A stretch of DNA of 64,000 nt from Mesorhizobium sp. M8A.F.Ca.ET.218.01.1.1. Lineage in GTDB: Bacteria > Pseudomonadota > Alphaproteobacteria > Rhizobiales > Rhizobiaceae. Each line of letters starts with the position of its first letter. Positions within the stretch are counted from its first letter, which is position 1. The position numbers and the translations under genes are program-made. Shown here piece after piece: positions 39,341-46,513 of this stretch. The DNA is taken from contig NZ_SRUZ01000007.1 of assembly GCF_004791165.1 (NCBI RefSeq), positions 372,001 to 436,000 of the forward strand, read 5' to 3'. Below the pieces are notes generated by a model. The model saw nothing but the letters and a program-made list of their open reading frames with translations, ran no database searches and was not told the origin of the DNA.

Positions 39341-39366
39341 AAGGCCGGCTTGATGTCGGCCTTTTT
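39341..39366 (+). terminator. Terminator after the small lipoprotein gene
   Basis: AAGGCCG and CGGCCTT arms around nine bases, with TTTTT at the end. Confidence 0.8.
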
Positions 39367-39475
39367 CTCGTAGGGGTGACCGTTGGAACCAGCAAAGCGC
39401 CCTTCGTTCACAGGCCCTACAAGTTGGCCGTTATTGGCTTGATAGCGGGGACCGGTTGGCTCTATGAAGCTGGCC

Positions 39476-40195
39476 ATGTCGATTTGGGACCGCCTCGGCG
39501 ACTTCATCACCCGGGTTTCGTCTTCAACCACGTCTGGCGTCGCCGACGTGGTCGAGGCTGTGCGCACGGTTTTCTCCGGCGACGCCGACCTGCGCCGCCG
39601 CGTCGCCTTCTCAGTGGCGATGATCGCGCTTTCGGCCAAGATGGCCAAGGCCGACGGCATCGTCACCCAGGATGAGGTGCGCGCCTTCCAGGAAATCTTC
39701 GAAGTGCCGGCGAAAGAGACGCGCAATGTTGCGCGGCTGTTCGATCTCGCCCAGCGGGATGTGGCCGGTTTCGAAACCTATGCCGAGCGCATGGCGCAGA
39801 TGTGCGGCTCCGGGCACTCCAATTGCGTGATGCTGGAAGACATACTCGACGGCCTGTTCCACATCGCCAAGGCCGACGGGCTGGTGCATGAGCGCGAAGG
39901 CATTTTCCTGCATCGTATCGCCGAGATCTTCCGCATCGACGAGGCGCACTACGAATCGATCATGGCGCGGCATGTCAATCTTGGCGCCGGCGACCCCTAT
40001 GTCGTGCTCGGTATCGAGCGCGGCAAGCCGTTCGAGGAGGTCAGGAAGCGTTACCGCAAGCTGGTGTCCGACAACCACCCGGACCGGCTGATCGCGCGCG
40101 GACTGCCGCAGGAATTCATCAAGATCGCGACGACCAGGGTCGCGGCGATCAACGCCGCCTACGAGATGATCGAGCGGGGCCTGCGGCACGCATGA
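39476..40195 (+). CDS. TerB/DjlA-like protein with C-terminal J domain
   Basis: A 239-residue cytoplasmic co-chaperone-like protein. An all-helical TerB domain (about 40-160, ALSAKMAKADGIVTQDEVRAF and GLFHIAKADGLVHEREGIFL) precedes a short J domain with the DnaK-contact HPD motif in VSDNHPDRLIARG. It lacks the membrane helix of E. coli DjlA. The start is unsure: ATG at 39464 or 39476; neither has a strong site. The stop overlaps the next gene by 4 bp. Confidence 0.85.
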   Translation: MSIWDRLGDFITRVSSSTTSGVADVVEAVRTVFSGDADLRRRVAFSVAMIALSAKMAKADGIVTQDEVRAFQEIFEVPAKETRNVARLFDLAQRDVAGFETYAERMAQMCGSGHSNCVMLEDILDGLFHIAKADGLVHEREGIFLHRIAEIFRIDEAHYESIMARHVNLGAGDPYVVLGIERGKPFEEVRKRYRKLVSDNHPDRLIARGLPQEFIKIATTRVAAINAAYEMIERGLRHA

Positions 40196-40947
40196 GCGGC
40201 TTCCTGCCCGACGAGCCGAGTGCCGAGGTCAGGGTATCGCCGAATTTCGGGCCAAGGCGCGACAGGCAGAAGCCCGACATGATCGTGCTGCACTATACGG
40301 GCATGGCGACCGGTATCGGGGCCGAAGCCTGGCTGTGCGATCCGGCGAGTGAAGTCTCGTCGCACTATCTCGTCCATGAGAATGGCCACATCGTGCAGAT
40401 GGTCCGGGAAAGCGACCGAGCCTGGCATGCCGGCCAGAGTTCCTGGTTCGGACACACCGACATCAATTCCTGCTCGGTCGGCATCGAAATCGTCAATCCG
40501 GGCCATTCGCTGGGCTATCCCGGCTTTCCGCGACGCCAGATCAATGCGGTGATCAGGCTGTGCAAGGGGATTGCAGCACGGCATGCGATCGCCGCCGAGC
40601 GGGTGCTGGCGCATTCCGACGTGGCGCCTGGTCGCAAGATCGATCCTGGCGAGAAGTTTCCATGGGCCGTGCTGTTTAAGGCCGGTGTCGGTCATCTCGT
40701 GCCAGCGGCGCCCGTCAGGCGCGGAGCCGCGCTGAAGCCAGGCGACTACGGTGCCGATGTCGAGGCGCTGCAGTCGATGCTGTCGTTCTATGGCTATGGT
40801 GTCGAGATAACGGGCGTTTTCGACGATCGGACACGGATCGTCGTCGAGGCCTTCCAACGGCATTTCCGACCGCGCCGGGTCGACGGAGTTGCCGACGGCT
40901 CGACGATGCGCACGCTCCAGAGGCTGCTTGCCTCCGTCACGAGTTGA
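40192..40947 (+). CDS. N-acetylmuramoyl-L-alanine amidase (AmpD-like) with PG-binding domain
   Basis: A 251-residue zinc amidase. The Amidase_2 domain (about 10-165) shows zinc ligands His34 in VLHYTG, His141 and Asp151 in AHSDVAPGRKIDPG, plus the GIEIVNPG motif. A PG_binding_1 domain closes it (about 178-248). No signal peptide is evident, so it acts in the cytoplasm on anhydro-muropeptides, as AmpD does, or is exported another way. ATGA overlap with the J-domain gene implies coexpression. Confidence 0.9.
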   Translation: MSGFLPDEPSAEVRVSPNFGPRRDRQKPDMIVLHYTGMATGIGAEAWLCDPASEVSSHYLVHENGHIVQMVRESDRAWHAGQSSWFGHTDINSCSVGIEIVNPGHSLGYPGFPRRQINAVIRLCKGIAARHAIAAERVLAHSDVAPGRKIDPGEKFPWAVLFKAGVGHLVPAAPVRRGAALKPGDYGADVEALQSMLSFYGYGVEITGVFDDRTRIVVEAFQRHFRPRRVDGVADGSTMRTLQRLLASVTS

Positions 40948-41001
40948 CCTCACGTCAAGAGCCGGTCCAAGTAATCCTCCTCAGCCGTAAAGTTACAACC
41001 T

Positions 41002-41016
41002 GTCACTTAAAGTGAC
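41002..41016. promoter_or_regulatory. 15-bp palindrome upstream of the SLT gene
   Basis: GTCACTTAAAGTGAC is a perfect odd palindrome about 140 bp before the transglycosylase start. Operator-like; the factor is unknown. Confidence 0.5.
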
Positions 41017-41158
41017 TTGCCCCGCCTTCATTGGCGCCAAATCGGGCTTCAAAGGGCCTTTCGTACAGTTTGTCGGACGTCCAGCCCCCGGGTGATCCGA
41101 TATTGATCAAGCGATGCCGCGCGAAAATCTTCGCGTGGTCCCAACAGAACAGGATCAC

Positions 41159-41878
41159 ATGCAGAAATTGACCGTTTTAACGGCAGCTCTTGCTGCCGGG
41201 GTAATGAGTTTTGCCTTTAGCGCGGCCGACGCCGCACCGTTAAGCCAGCGGGCCGACCAGGGTCTGGTCGCGACATCCGCCAAAGGCAAGGCCATTTCGG
41301 CCAAAAGCACCAAGAGTGCGAAGGCGACGACGAAGCAGGCTTCCGCGAAGGTGGAAAAGGCAAGCTGGACCAAGGCAAGGAAAACCCCCGCCAAAAGGCA
41401 GACGAAACGCGGCCGCAAGACCGTTGACATGACGACGACGGCATCGATCGGTCTCAGCAACGTCGCCGCGGCGACCGCGGCAGTGGCGAGCAGCGGCCAA
41501 TATTCCGCGATTGTCGCCCGCTACGCGGCGAGCTACGGGGTTCCGGTGTCGCTGGCCCACGCCGTGATCAAGATCGAGAGCAACTATCGGCCGAACATGG
41601 TCGGCGGCGCCGGTGAGATCGGCCTGATGCAGATCAAGCCGGCAACCGCGCGGATGATGGGTTACAATGGGTCGGCCAAGGGCCTGTTCGATCCAGACAC
41701 CAACATCAAATACGGCATGAAGTACCTCGCCATGGCGCGCGACCTGGGTGGCGGCACGACCTGCGGCACGATCCTCAAATACAATGCCGGCCATGGCGCC
41801 ACTCGCATGAACCCGGTTTCCGCGGCTTACTGCAGCAAGGTCAAGGTTCAGCTGGCGGCTGTCGGCGCGCCGGCTTGA
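41159..41878 (+). CDS. Lytic transglycosylase (SLT, family 1 type)
   Basis: A 239-residue exported enzyme. A signal peptide (about 1-23, ending SAADA) is followed by a Lys/Ala-rich linker (about 40-100) that may bind wall or nucleic-acid polymers through charge. The SLT domain (about 115-225) has the catalytic Glu in HAVIKIESNYRPN, then GGAGEIGLMQIKPATARMMG and LKYNAGHG. The ATG at 41159 with AGGA upstream begins the signal; a longer frame from 41114 does not. Confidence 0.9.
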   Translation: MQKLTVLTAALAAGVMSFAFSAADAAPLSQRADQGLVATSAKGKAISAKSTKSAKATTKQASAKVEKASWTKARKTPAKRQTKRGRKTVDMTTTASIGLSNVAAATAAVASSGQYSAIVARYAASYGVPVSLAHAVIKIESNYRPNMVGGAGEIGLMQIKPATARMMGYNGSAKGLFDPDTNIKYGMKYLAMARDLGGGTTCGTILKYNAGHGATRMNPVSAAYCSKVKVQLAAVGAPA

Positions 41879-41939
41879 CGAGAACCGGTCACAATCGGCT
41901 TTTTCGGTTGCGTTTTGGGGTGTGAACCCCTTTATACGC

Positions 41940-42346
41940 TCTGCCAGCTGGCCGGGCGGCCGCACCCGCAAACGCCGAAAGGCCGCGGGTGAGGAAAGTC
42001 CGGGCTCCATGGAGACACGGTGCCGGTTAATGGCCGGCGGGGGCGACCCCAGGGAAAGTGCCACAGAAAGCAAACCGCCACGACTTTGTCGGGGTAAGGG
42101 TGAAAGGGTGGGGTAAGAGCCCACCGCGCGACTGGCAACAGGAGCGGCACGGTAAACCCCACCGGGAGCAAGACCGAATAGGGGCGGTGCGAGGGGAAAC
42201 CCTCGAGGGCTGTTTCCGGCTCACCGTCCGGGTAGGTTGCGTGAGGCGCATGGCAACATGCGCCCAAGATGAATGGCCGCCACGTTCTCGCTTCGCAAGG
42301 GGCGAGGGCCATACAAAACCCGGCTTACAGGCCGGCTGGCAATTTT
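41940..42346 (+). ncRNA. rnpB: RNase P RNA, type A
   Basis: The catalytic RNA that matures tRNA 5' ends. The conserved 5' core GAGGAAAGTCCGGGCTC (41991), the CACAGAAA segment (about 42063), the GGTAAACCCCACCGGGAGCA block and the 3' ACAAAACCCGGCTTACAGGC are all present. Ends TGCCAGCTGGCC and GGCCGGCTGGCA pair as P1, and a T5 run marks termination. Exact ends are good to a few bases. Long open frames across this segment are chance. Confidence 0.95.
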
Positions 42347-42377
42347 TCTCCATCATATATGGATTAAGTCTTTCGAT

Positions 42378-42412
42378 ATCAGAAGGTTGCGCCCTTGGCC
42401 GCACCTTCTGAT
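42378..42412. promoter_or_regulatory. Hairpin after rnpB
   Basis: ATCAGAAGGT and ACCTTCTGAT arms flank a 15-base loop. No T run follows. It could be an RNA structure or binding site between rnpB and parD. Confidence 0.45.
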
Positions 42413-42479
42413 TCAAGGGCGCGGAGCTACTTTGCGTCGCCACAGCCAGAGATCTCCGCCGACTTCCTTGAAACTGGTG

Positions 42480-42490
42480 CGATTAAATCG
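42480..42490. promoter_or_regulatory. Operator-like palindrome before parD
   Basis: CGATTAAATCG is a perfect 11-bp palindrome 31 bp before the antitoxin start. ParD proteins repress their own operon at such sites. Confidence 0.5.
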
Positions 42491-42521
42491 TACCATCGCG
42501 GCTCATCATCGGGAGCCTATC

Positions 42522-42806
42522 ATGGGTCAGGTGGACAAACGCAGCATCACGCTTTCGCCGGAACTGGCGCGGGCGGTCGACGATGTGGTCGCGGCTGGAG
42601 AATACGCCTCGGCGAGCGAGGTGATCCGCGATGCGTTGCGGCAATGGAAGGACCGCCGCGACCTGATGGGCTACACGGTCGAAGAACTGCGCAAGCTGGT
42701 GCAGGAGGGGATCGACAGCGGGCCTGCGCAAGACGGCCAGCCAATCATGGAACGACTGCGCGCGAAATACCTGAAGAGGGCCGAGGTCCAAGGCTTCCAG
42801 GAGTGA
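42522..42806 (+). CDS. parD: ParD-type antitoxin (CopG/RHH)
   Basis: A 94-residue antitoxin. The N-terminal ribbon-helix-helix reads KRSITLSPELARAVDDVV and then YASASEVIRDALRQW. The C-terminal tail (residues 60-94) would wrap ParE. The ATG at 42522 follows GGGAG. The stop overlaps the GTG of parE. It looks intact, while its toxin partner is frameshifted. Confidence 0.9.
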   Translation: MGQVDKRSITLSPELARAVDDVVAAGEYASASEVIRDALRQWKDRRDLMGYTVEELRKLVQEGIDSGPAQDGQPIMERLRAKYLKRAEVQGFQE

Positions 42807-43095
42807 AATACCGACTGCTTCCTCAAGCCACCGTCGATCTCGAAAGCATCGGCGACTACATCGCCAGCCACGACCCGCGCGCTGCTGTTCGCTTCGTGGA
42901 TGCGCTGGAAAGACGTTGGGATTTGCTGACGTTGCATCCCGTCTCAGGTGCGCCACGCGACGACATAGCACCGGTATTCGTCACCTGGTCGTCGGCGACT
43001 ACCTCACCTTGTACCGAGTCGGTGCCGATGCCGTCGAAATCGTCCGTGTGCTGCATGGTCGGCGAAAGATCGAGGTCGATGATCTCAATCCCTGA
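42803..43095 (+). pseudogene. parE: Frameshifted ParE toxin
   Basis: The GTG at 42803 overlaps the parD stop and begins KYRLLPQATVDLESIGDYIA, a normal RelE/ParE start. After GAPRDDIAP (about 42973) one G seems lost. The next frame gives IRHLVVGDYLTLYRVGADAV and VRVLHGRRKI up to a TGA at 43093-43095, as expected of ParE. As read, translation would run on in a wrong frame and lose the C-terminal strands and helix that poison gyrase, so the toxin should be dead. A sequencing slip in the GG run is the main alternative. Confidence 0.85.
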
Positions 43096-43103
43096 CGGTT
43101 CGC

Positions 43104-44219
43104 TCAGCCGCTGACCCTGTCCAGCGAGGCCTCGATCGCCTTCCAGAGTTCTTCCACCGGCTCGCAGCCGACCGACAGGCGTACGAAGCCAGCCGGCACC
43201 GCGTCGCCTCGCTTCAAACGCCGCTCGGCCGAGGTGTGGACGCCGCCGAAGGAGGTCGCGGCCTGCATCAATTCGCAGCCGTTGATGAAATCCTCGGCTT
43301 TCTGCTCGGAAGCGAGTTCGAAGGAGATGAGGAAGCCGAAGCGCTCCATCTGGGCGCGGGCAAGATTGTGCGAGGGGTCGCCTTCCAGGCCGGGATAACG
43401 CAGGCCGCTGATTGCCCGATGGCCCTGCAGCCGCCGCGCGATCACCTCCGCCGACGAACACATACGGTCGAAGCGCACGTCCAATGTTTCCAGGCCGCGA
43501 TGCACCAGCCAGGCTTCGAACGGGCCGGGGATGCTGCCCGAGACCTCGCGCCAGCCGGTCACGGCGGCGATGATGTCGGCATTGCGGCTGGCGACATGAC
43601 CGAACAGGACGTCGGAATGGCCATTGGGCGCCTTGGTGTCGGCGGCGACAACGATATCGGCACCGTGATCGAGAGGGCGCTGGCCGAAGGGCGTCATCGT
43701 TGTGTTGTCGACCACCAGCAGCGCGCCGGCCTTGTGAACGGCTTCGGCGACAGCGGCGATATCGCAGATGTCCAGTCCCGGATTTGCGGGCGTTTCGACG
43801 AAGGCCAGGCGGTAACCCGCGAAGCCGCCGTCGAGGAAGGTCGATGTCGGCCTGACATCGTAGGTGACCGCGAGCGGCTTCAGGAAGCGATCGGCCAGCG
43901 CCCTGGTGGTGTGATAGCCGTCCGAAGGCAGCAGGATATGGTCGCCGGCCTTGAGCACGGCAAAGAATGCCGCCGAGATCGCCGCCATCCCCGAGGGAAA
44001 ACCGACGCAAGGCGCGTCTTCCAGATGGGACAACATGTGTTCGACGGCATCCCAGGTCGGGTTGCTGAAGCGGCCGTACTGGTTGAAGCCGGTGGCGTCG
44101 CCCGGTGCATGGAAGATGGCGGCCATGGTCAGCGGCAGGGGAATGGAATCGCCCATGGCGAACCCGCTGCGACGCAAATGGGGAAGGGCCGCAGCGCGCG
44201 ACTTCGCAGTTTCAGGCAT
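43104..44219 (-). CDS. Cys/Met-metabolism PLP enzyme, cystathionine gamma-lyase-like
   Basis: A 371-residue PLP enzyme of the trans-sulfuration family. Marks are YGRFSNPTWDAVE, FPSGMAAISAAFFAVL, VVDNTTMTPFGQRPLDHGADIV and the PLP lysine in AADTKAPNGHSDVLFG. It may cleave cystathionine or a related thioether; the KAPNGHSD segment departs from the usual TKYxxGHSD, so a special substrate is possible. The ATG at 44219 was preferred to a TTG at 44228; AAGGGA is upstream. It is divergent from the dcw cluster. Confidence 0.87.
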   Translation of the reverse strand: MPETAKSRAAALPHLRRSGFAMGDSIPLPLTMAAIFHAPGDATGFNQYGRFSNPTWDAVEHMLSHLEDAPCVGFPSGMAAISAAFFAVLKAGDHILLPSDGYHTTRALADRFLKPLAVTYDVRPTSTFLDGGFAGYRLAFVETPANPGLDICDIAAVAEAVHKAGALLVVDNTTMTPFGQRPLDHGADIVVAADTKAPNGHSDVLFGHVASRNADIIAAVTGWREVSGSIPGPFEAWLVHRGLETLDVRFDRMCSSAEVIARRLQGHRAISGLRYPGLEGDPSHNLARAQMERFGFLISFELASEQKAEDFINGCELMQAATSFGGVHTSAERRLKRGDAVPAGFVRLSVGCEPVEELWKAIEASLDRVSG

Positions 44220-44407
44220 CGATTTCAAATCCCTTGGTGGTCGGTGAGATGGACGAGACGCTATGCCCGGCCGCGGTTTGCGGCAAGGCGCCTCCAGTTG
44301 GGCCAGGCAGGCTCTAAACGCTTCGTTAGGCTTAATGGATCATAAAGACGAGGCGCGCTGTCAAAGCCTTTCTCGTCGGCGTGGCGCGCGTGTCTGAGAA
44401 GCCTATT

Positions 44408-44441
44408 CCCGTTGACGCCCATAGTGCCCCATGATATCCCA
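44408..44441 (-). promoter_or_regulatory. MraZ-box-like array overlapping the putative mraZ promoter
   Basis: CCCG at 44408 and CCCA at 44418, 44428 and 44438 recur every ten bases; on the minus strand this is TGGG-N6 repeated, the pattern MraZ binds. TTGACG at 44412-44417 could be a -35 box, with TATCCC 17 bases on, so the boxes lie over the promoter. An untranslated leader of about 180 bp would follow; no gene is recognised in it. Confidence 0.7.
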
Positions 44442-44626
44442 TTTCGACATCAAAGCCTTCGTTCCGCGTCAGGGTAAAGCGTTCGCCAATCGGGCAGCCG
44501 CGGCGGCTGTGCGTTTGCCGGTTTTCGCCCCTGTGGACGAGGTGGGTGCGGGGCAGGCAACGCGCGGCGGTGGCGCGTGCGACACGATGAAGAGGGGTGC
44601 GGCGGCGCAAGCGGCTGTAACGTGTG

Positions 44627-45100
44627 ATGGACCGGTTTCTGTCGAACACGGTGAGCAGGATCGATGCGAAGGGGCGGGTGTCCGTTCCCGCGCATTTTCG
44701 TGCCGTGGTGCAGAAGCGCGGCTATTCGGAACTCTACGCGCTGCGTTGCCTGGACCTGACGGCGATGGATGTCGGCGGGCTCGACCTGCTCGACCGTTAC
44801 GAGCAGCGCATCGCTCGGGAAGACCCCTTCCTGCAGACGGCGGACGACATGTCGTTCTTCTGCCATGGCGACGGAGCGTTCCTGAAACTCGACCAGGACG
44901 GCCGCATAACCATGACCGATTTCATTCGCGAACATACCGGCATCTCCGCGGAAGTGGCCTTTGTCGGGCGCGGCAATTTCTTTCAGATCTGGGAGCCGGG
45001 ACGGCTTGCGACCTATGGGGCGCAGGCGCGGGCCAGGCTTTTGCAGCTTCGGCAGGGGACGAAGGCTCACGAGGCCAAGGCTGGGGAGCGACCGGAATGA
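44627..45100 (+). CDS. mraZ: Transcriptional regulator MraZ
   Basis: A 157-residue AbrB-fold regulator, first gene of the dcw cluster. Two MraZ repeats are visible: MDRFLSNTVSRIDAKGRVSVPAHFR near the start and LKLDQDGRITMTDFIREHTGI after the middle. It forms a ring and represses its own operon through spaced TGGG boxes. ATG 44627 is one codon after a GTG at 44624; either could serve. The stop overlaps rsmH by 4 bp. Confidence 0.93.
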   Translation: MDRFLSNTVSRIDAKGRVSVPAHFRAVVQKRGYSELYALRCLDLTAMDVGGLDLLDRYEQRIAREDPFLQTADDMSFFCHGDGAFLKLDQDGRITMTDFIREHTGISAEVAFVGRGNFFQIWEPGRLATYGAQARARLLQLRQGTKAHEAKAGERPE

Positions 45101-46113
45101 TGGTGGGCCACGGCGATGATAACAACGCCGTTGGCGGATCGGTCCGCCACATTCCGGTCCTCCTTGGCGAAGTGCTGGAAGCGCTCGCGCCGGCGGAGGG
45201 CGACATCATCATCGACGGTACGTTCGGCGCCGGTGGCTATACGAAGGCCATCCTGGCGGCTGGCGCGTCCGTGGTTGCGATCGACCGCGATCCGGATGCC
45301 ATCGCGGCAGGCCGCGACCTCGAGGCGCAGTCCGGCGGTCGGCTGAGGCTGGTGCAGGCGCCGTTCTCGACGCTCGACGAACACATCGACAGCGCCGATG
45401 GCGTCGTCCTCGACATCGGCGTCTCCTCGATGCAGATCGACCAGGCCGAGCGCGGCTTTTCCTTCCGCTTCGACGGCCCGCTCGACATGCGCATGGCGCA
45501 GGCGGGCCTGAGCGCCGCCGATGTCGTCAACAGTTTCAAGCCGGGCGACCTTGCCCGCATCTTCGGCTTCCTCGGAGAGGAGCGTCACGCCGGCCGTATC
45601 GCCCGCATGATCGAGGCGCGCCGGGAAAAACGGCCGTTCGAGCGCACGCTGGAACTCGCCGACGCCATCGAGACGCATATCGGCCGCGCGCCGAAGGACA
45701 AGATCCATCCGGCGACCCGCGTTTTTCAAGCGCTGCGCATCTTCGTCAATGACGAGCTCGGTGAATTGGCCAAGGCGCTGTTCGCGGCCGAACGCGCGCT
45801 GAAGCCAGGCGGCCGACTTGTCGTGGTGACGTTCCATTCGCTTGAAGACCGCATCGTCAAGCGCTTCATCGCCGATCGCGCCGACGCCATGACCGGCTCG
45901 CGCCACATGCCGGAGGCGCAGGCGCGCACCGCGACTTTCCGCAAGGCTGGTGGCGGCGTGACGGCAGGCGACGCCGAGGTTGCGGCCAACCCACGCGCCC
46001 GCTCGGCCAGGCTGCGCGCGGCGGTCCGCACCGAGGCGCCGGCGCGCGGCGACGATTTTTCGATTTTCGGCCTTCCAAAGCTTCCCGGCATCGATCGGCC
46101 GGGGGAGAGGTAA
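45097..46113 (+). CDS. rsmH: 16S rRNA (cytosine(1402)-N4)-methyltransferase RsmH
   Basis: A 338-residue SAM methyltransferase (formerly MraW) modifying the ribosomal P site. RHIPVLLGEVLEAL, IIDGTFGAGGYTKAIL, VVLDIGVSSMQIDQAERGFS and VVVTFHSLEDRIVKRFI are family signatures. ATG at 45097 overlaps the mraZ stop and is followed by a second ATG. A GGGGAG site lies inside the mraZ end. The open frame runs far upstream only by chance. Confidence 0.95.
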   Translation: MMVGHGDDNNAVGGSVRHIPVLLGEVLEALAPAEGDIIIDGTFGAGGYTKAILAAGASVVAIDRDPDAIAAGRDLEAQSGGRLRLVQAPFSTLDEHIDSADGVVLDIGVSSMQIDQAERGFSFRFDGPLDMRMAQAGLSAADVVNSFKPGDLARIFGFLGEERHAGRIARMIEARREKRPFERTLELADAIETHIGRAPKDKIHPATRVFQALRIFVNDELGELAKALFAAERALKPGGRLVVVTFHSLEDRIVKRFIADRADAMTGSRHMPEAQARTATFRKAGGGVTAGDAEVAANPRARSARLRAAVRTEAPARGDDFSIFGLPKLPGIDRPGER

Positions 46114-46117
46114 GCAC

Positions 46118-46513
46118 GTGTTTCGTACCAGCGACATTGTCCTGATCGCCGTCATGGTTTCGGCAGCGGCCCTGACCTACAAGGCCAAGCGCGAGGCCGA
46201 GGACCAGTTGGCGGCCGTGCAGAAGATCCATGCCGAGATACGCTTTGAGGAGGACACGATCGACCTGCTCAAGGCCGACTGGAGCCTGCTCACCCAGCCG
46301 TCGCGGCTGCAGAAGCTGGCCGAACTCTATAAGGCGCAGCTCGCATTGGAGCCGGTCAGTGGCCGGCAGATCGTGGGCCTGGGCGACCTGCCGGCCAAGG
46401 CGCTCGACATCCAGGACATCCTGAACGGGCGCCAGGGCGCCGTGGCCGACAATTCCGACAAGGCGCCCTCGGGCGACAAGGATCCCGTCGTCACCGGAGA
46501 CATCGCCCAATGA
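46118..46513 (+). CDS. ftsL: Cell division protein FtsL
   Basis: A 131-residue bitopic division protein. One membrane helix (about 5-20, SDIVLIAVMVSAAALTYKAK) is followed by a periplasmic coiled coil (about 24-75). It works with FtsB and FtsQ to activate FtsWI. The GTG at 46118 has GAGAGG 8 bp upstream. The order rsmH-ftsL-ftsI and the 4-bp overlap with ftsI support the call. A Ser/Asp-rich tail is extra to the E. coli form. Confidence 0.88.
   Translation: MFRTSDIVLIAVMVSAAALTYKAKREAEDQLAAVQKIHAEIRFEEDTIDLLKADWSLLTQPSRLQKLAELYKAQLALEPVSGRQIVGLGDLPAKALDIQDILNGRQGAVADNSDKAPSGDKDPVVTGDIAQ

Noticed and set aside
41932..42411. Several open frames over the RNase P RNA
   Set aside because: The RNA's conserved core and P1 pairing explain the sequence; the frames have no ribosome site or family resemblance.
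44431..45096. A long N-terminal extension of RsmH from 44431
   Set aside because: It passes through the mraZ leader and gene in another frame; RsmH homology starts after 45097.
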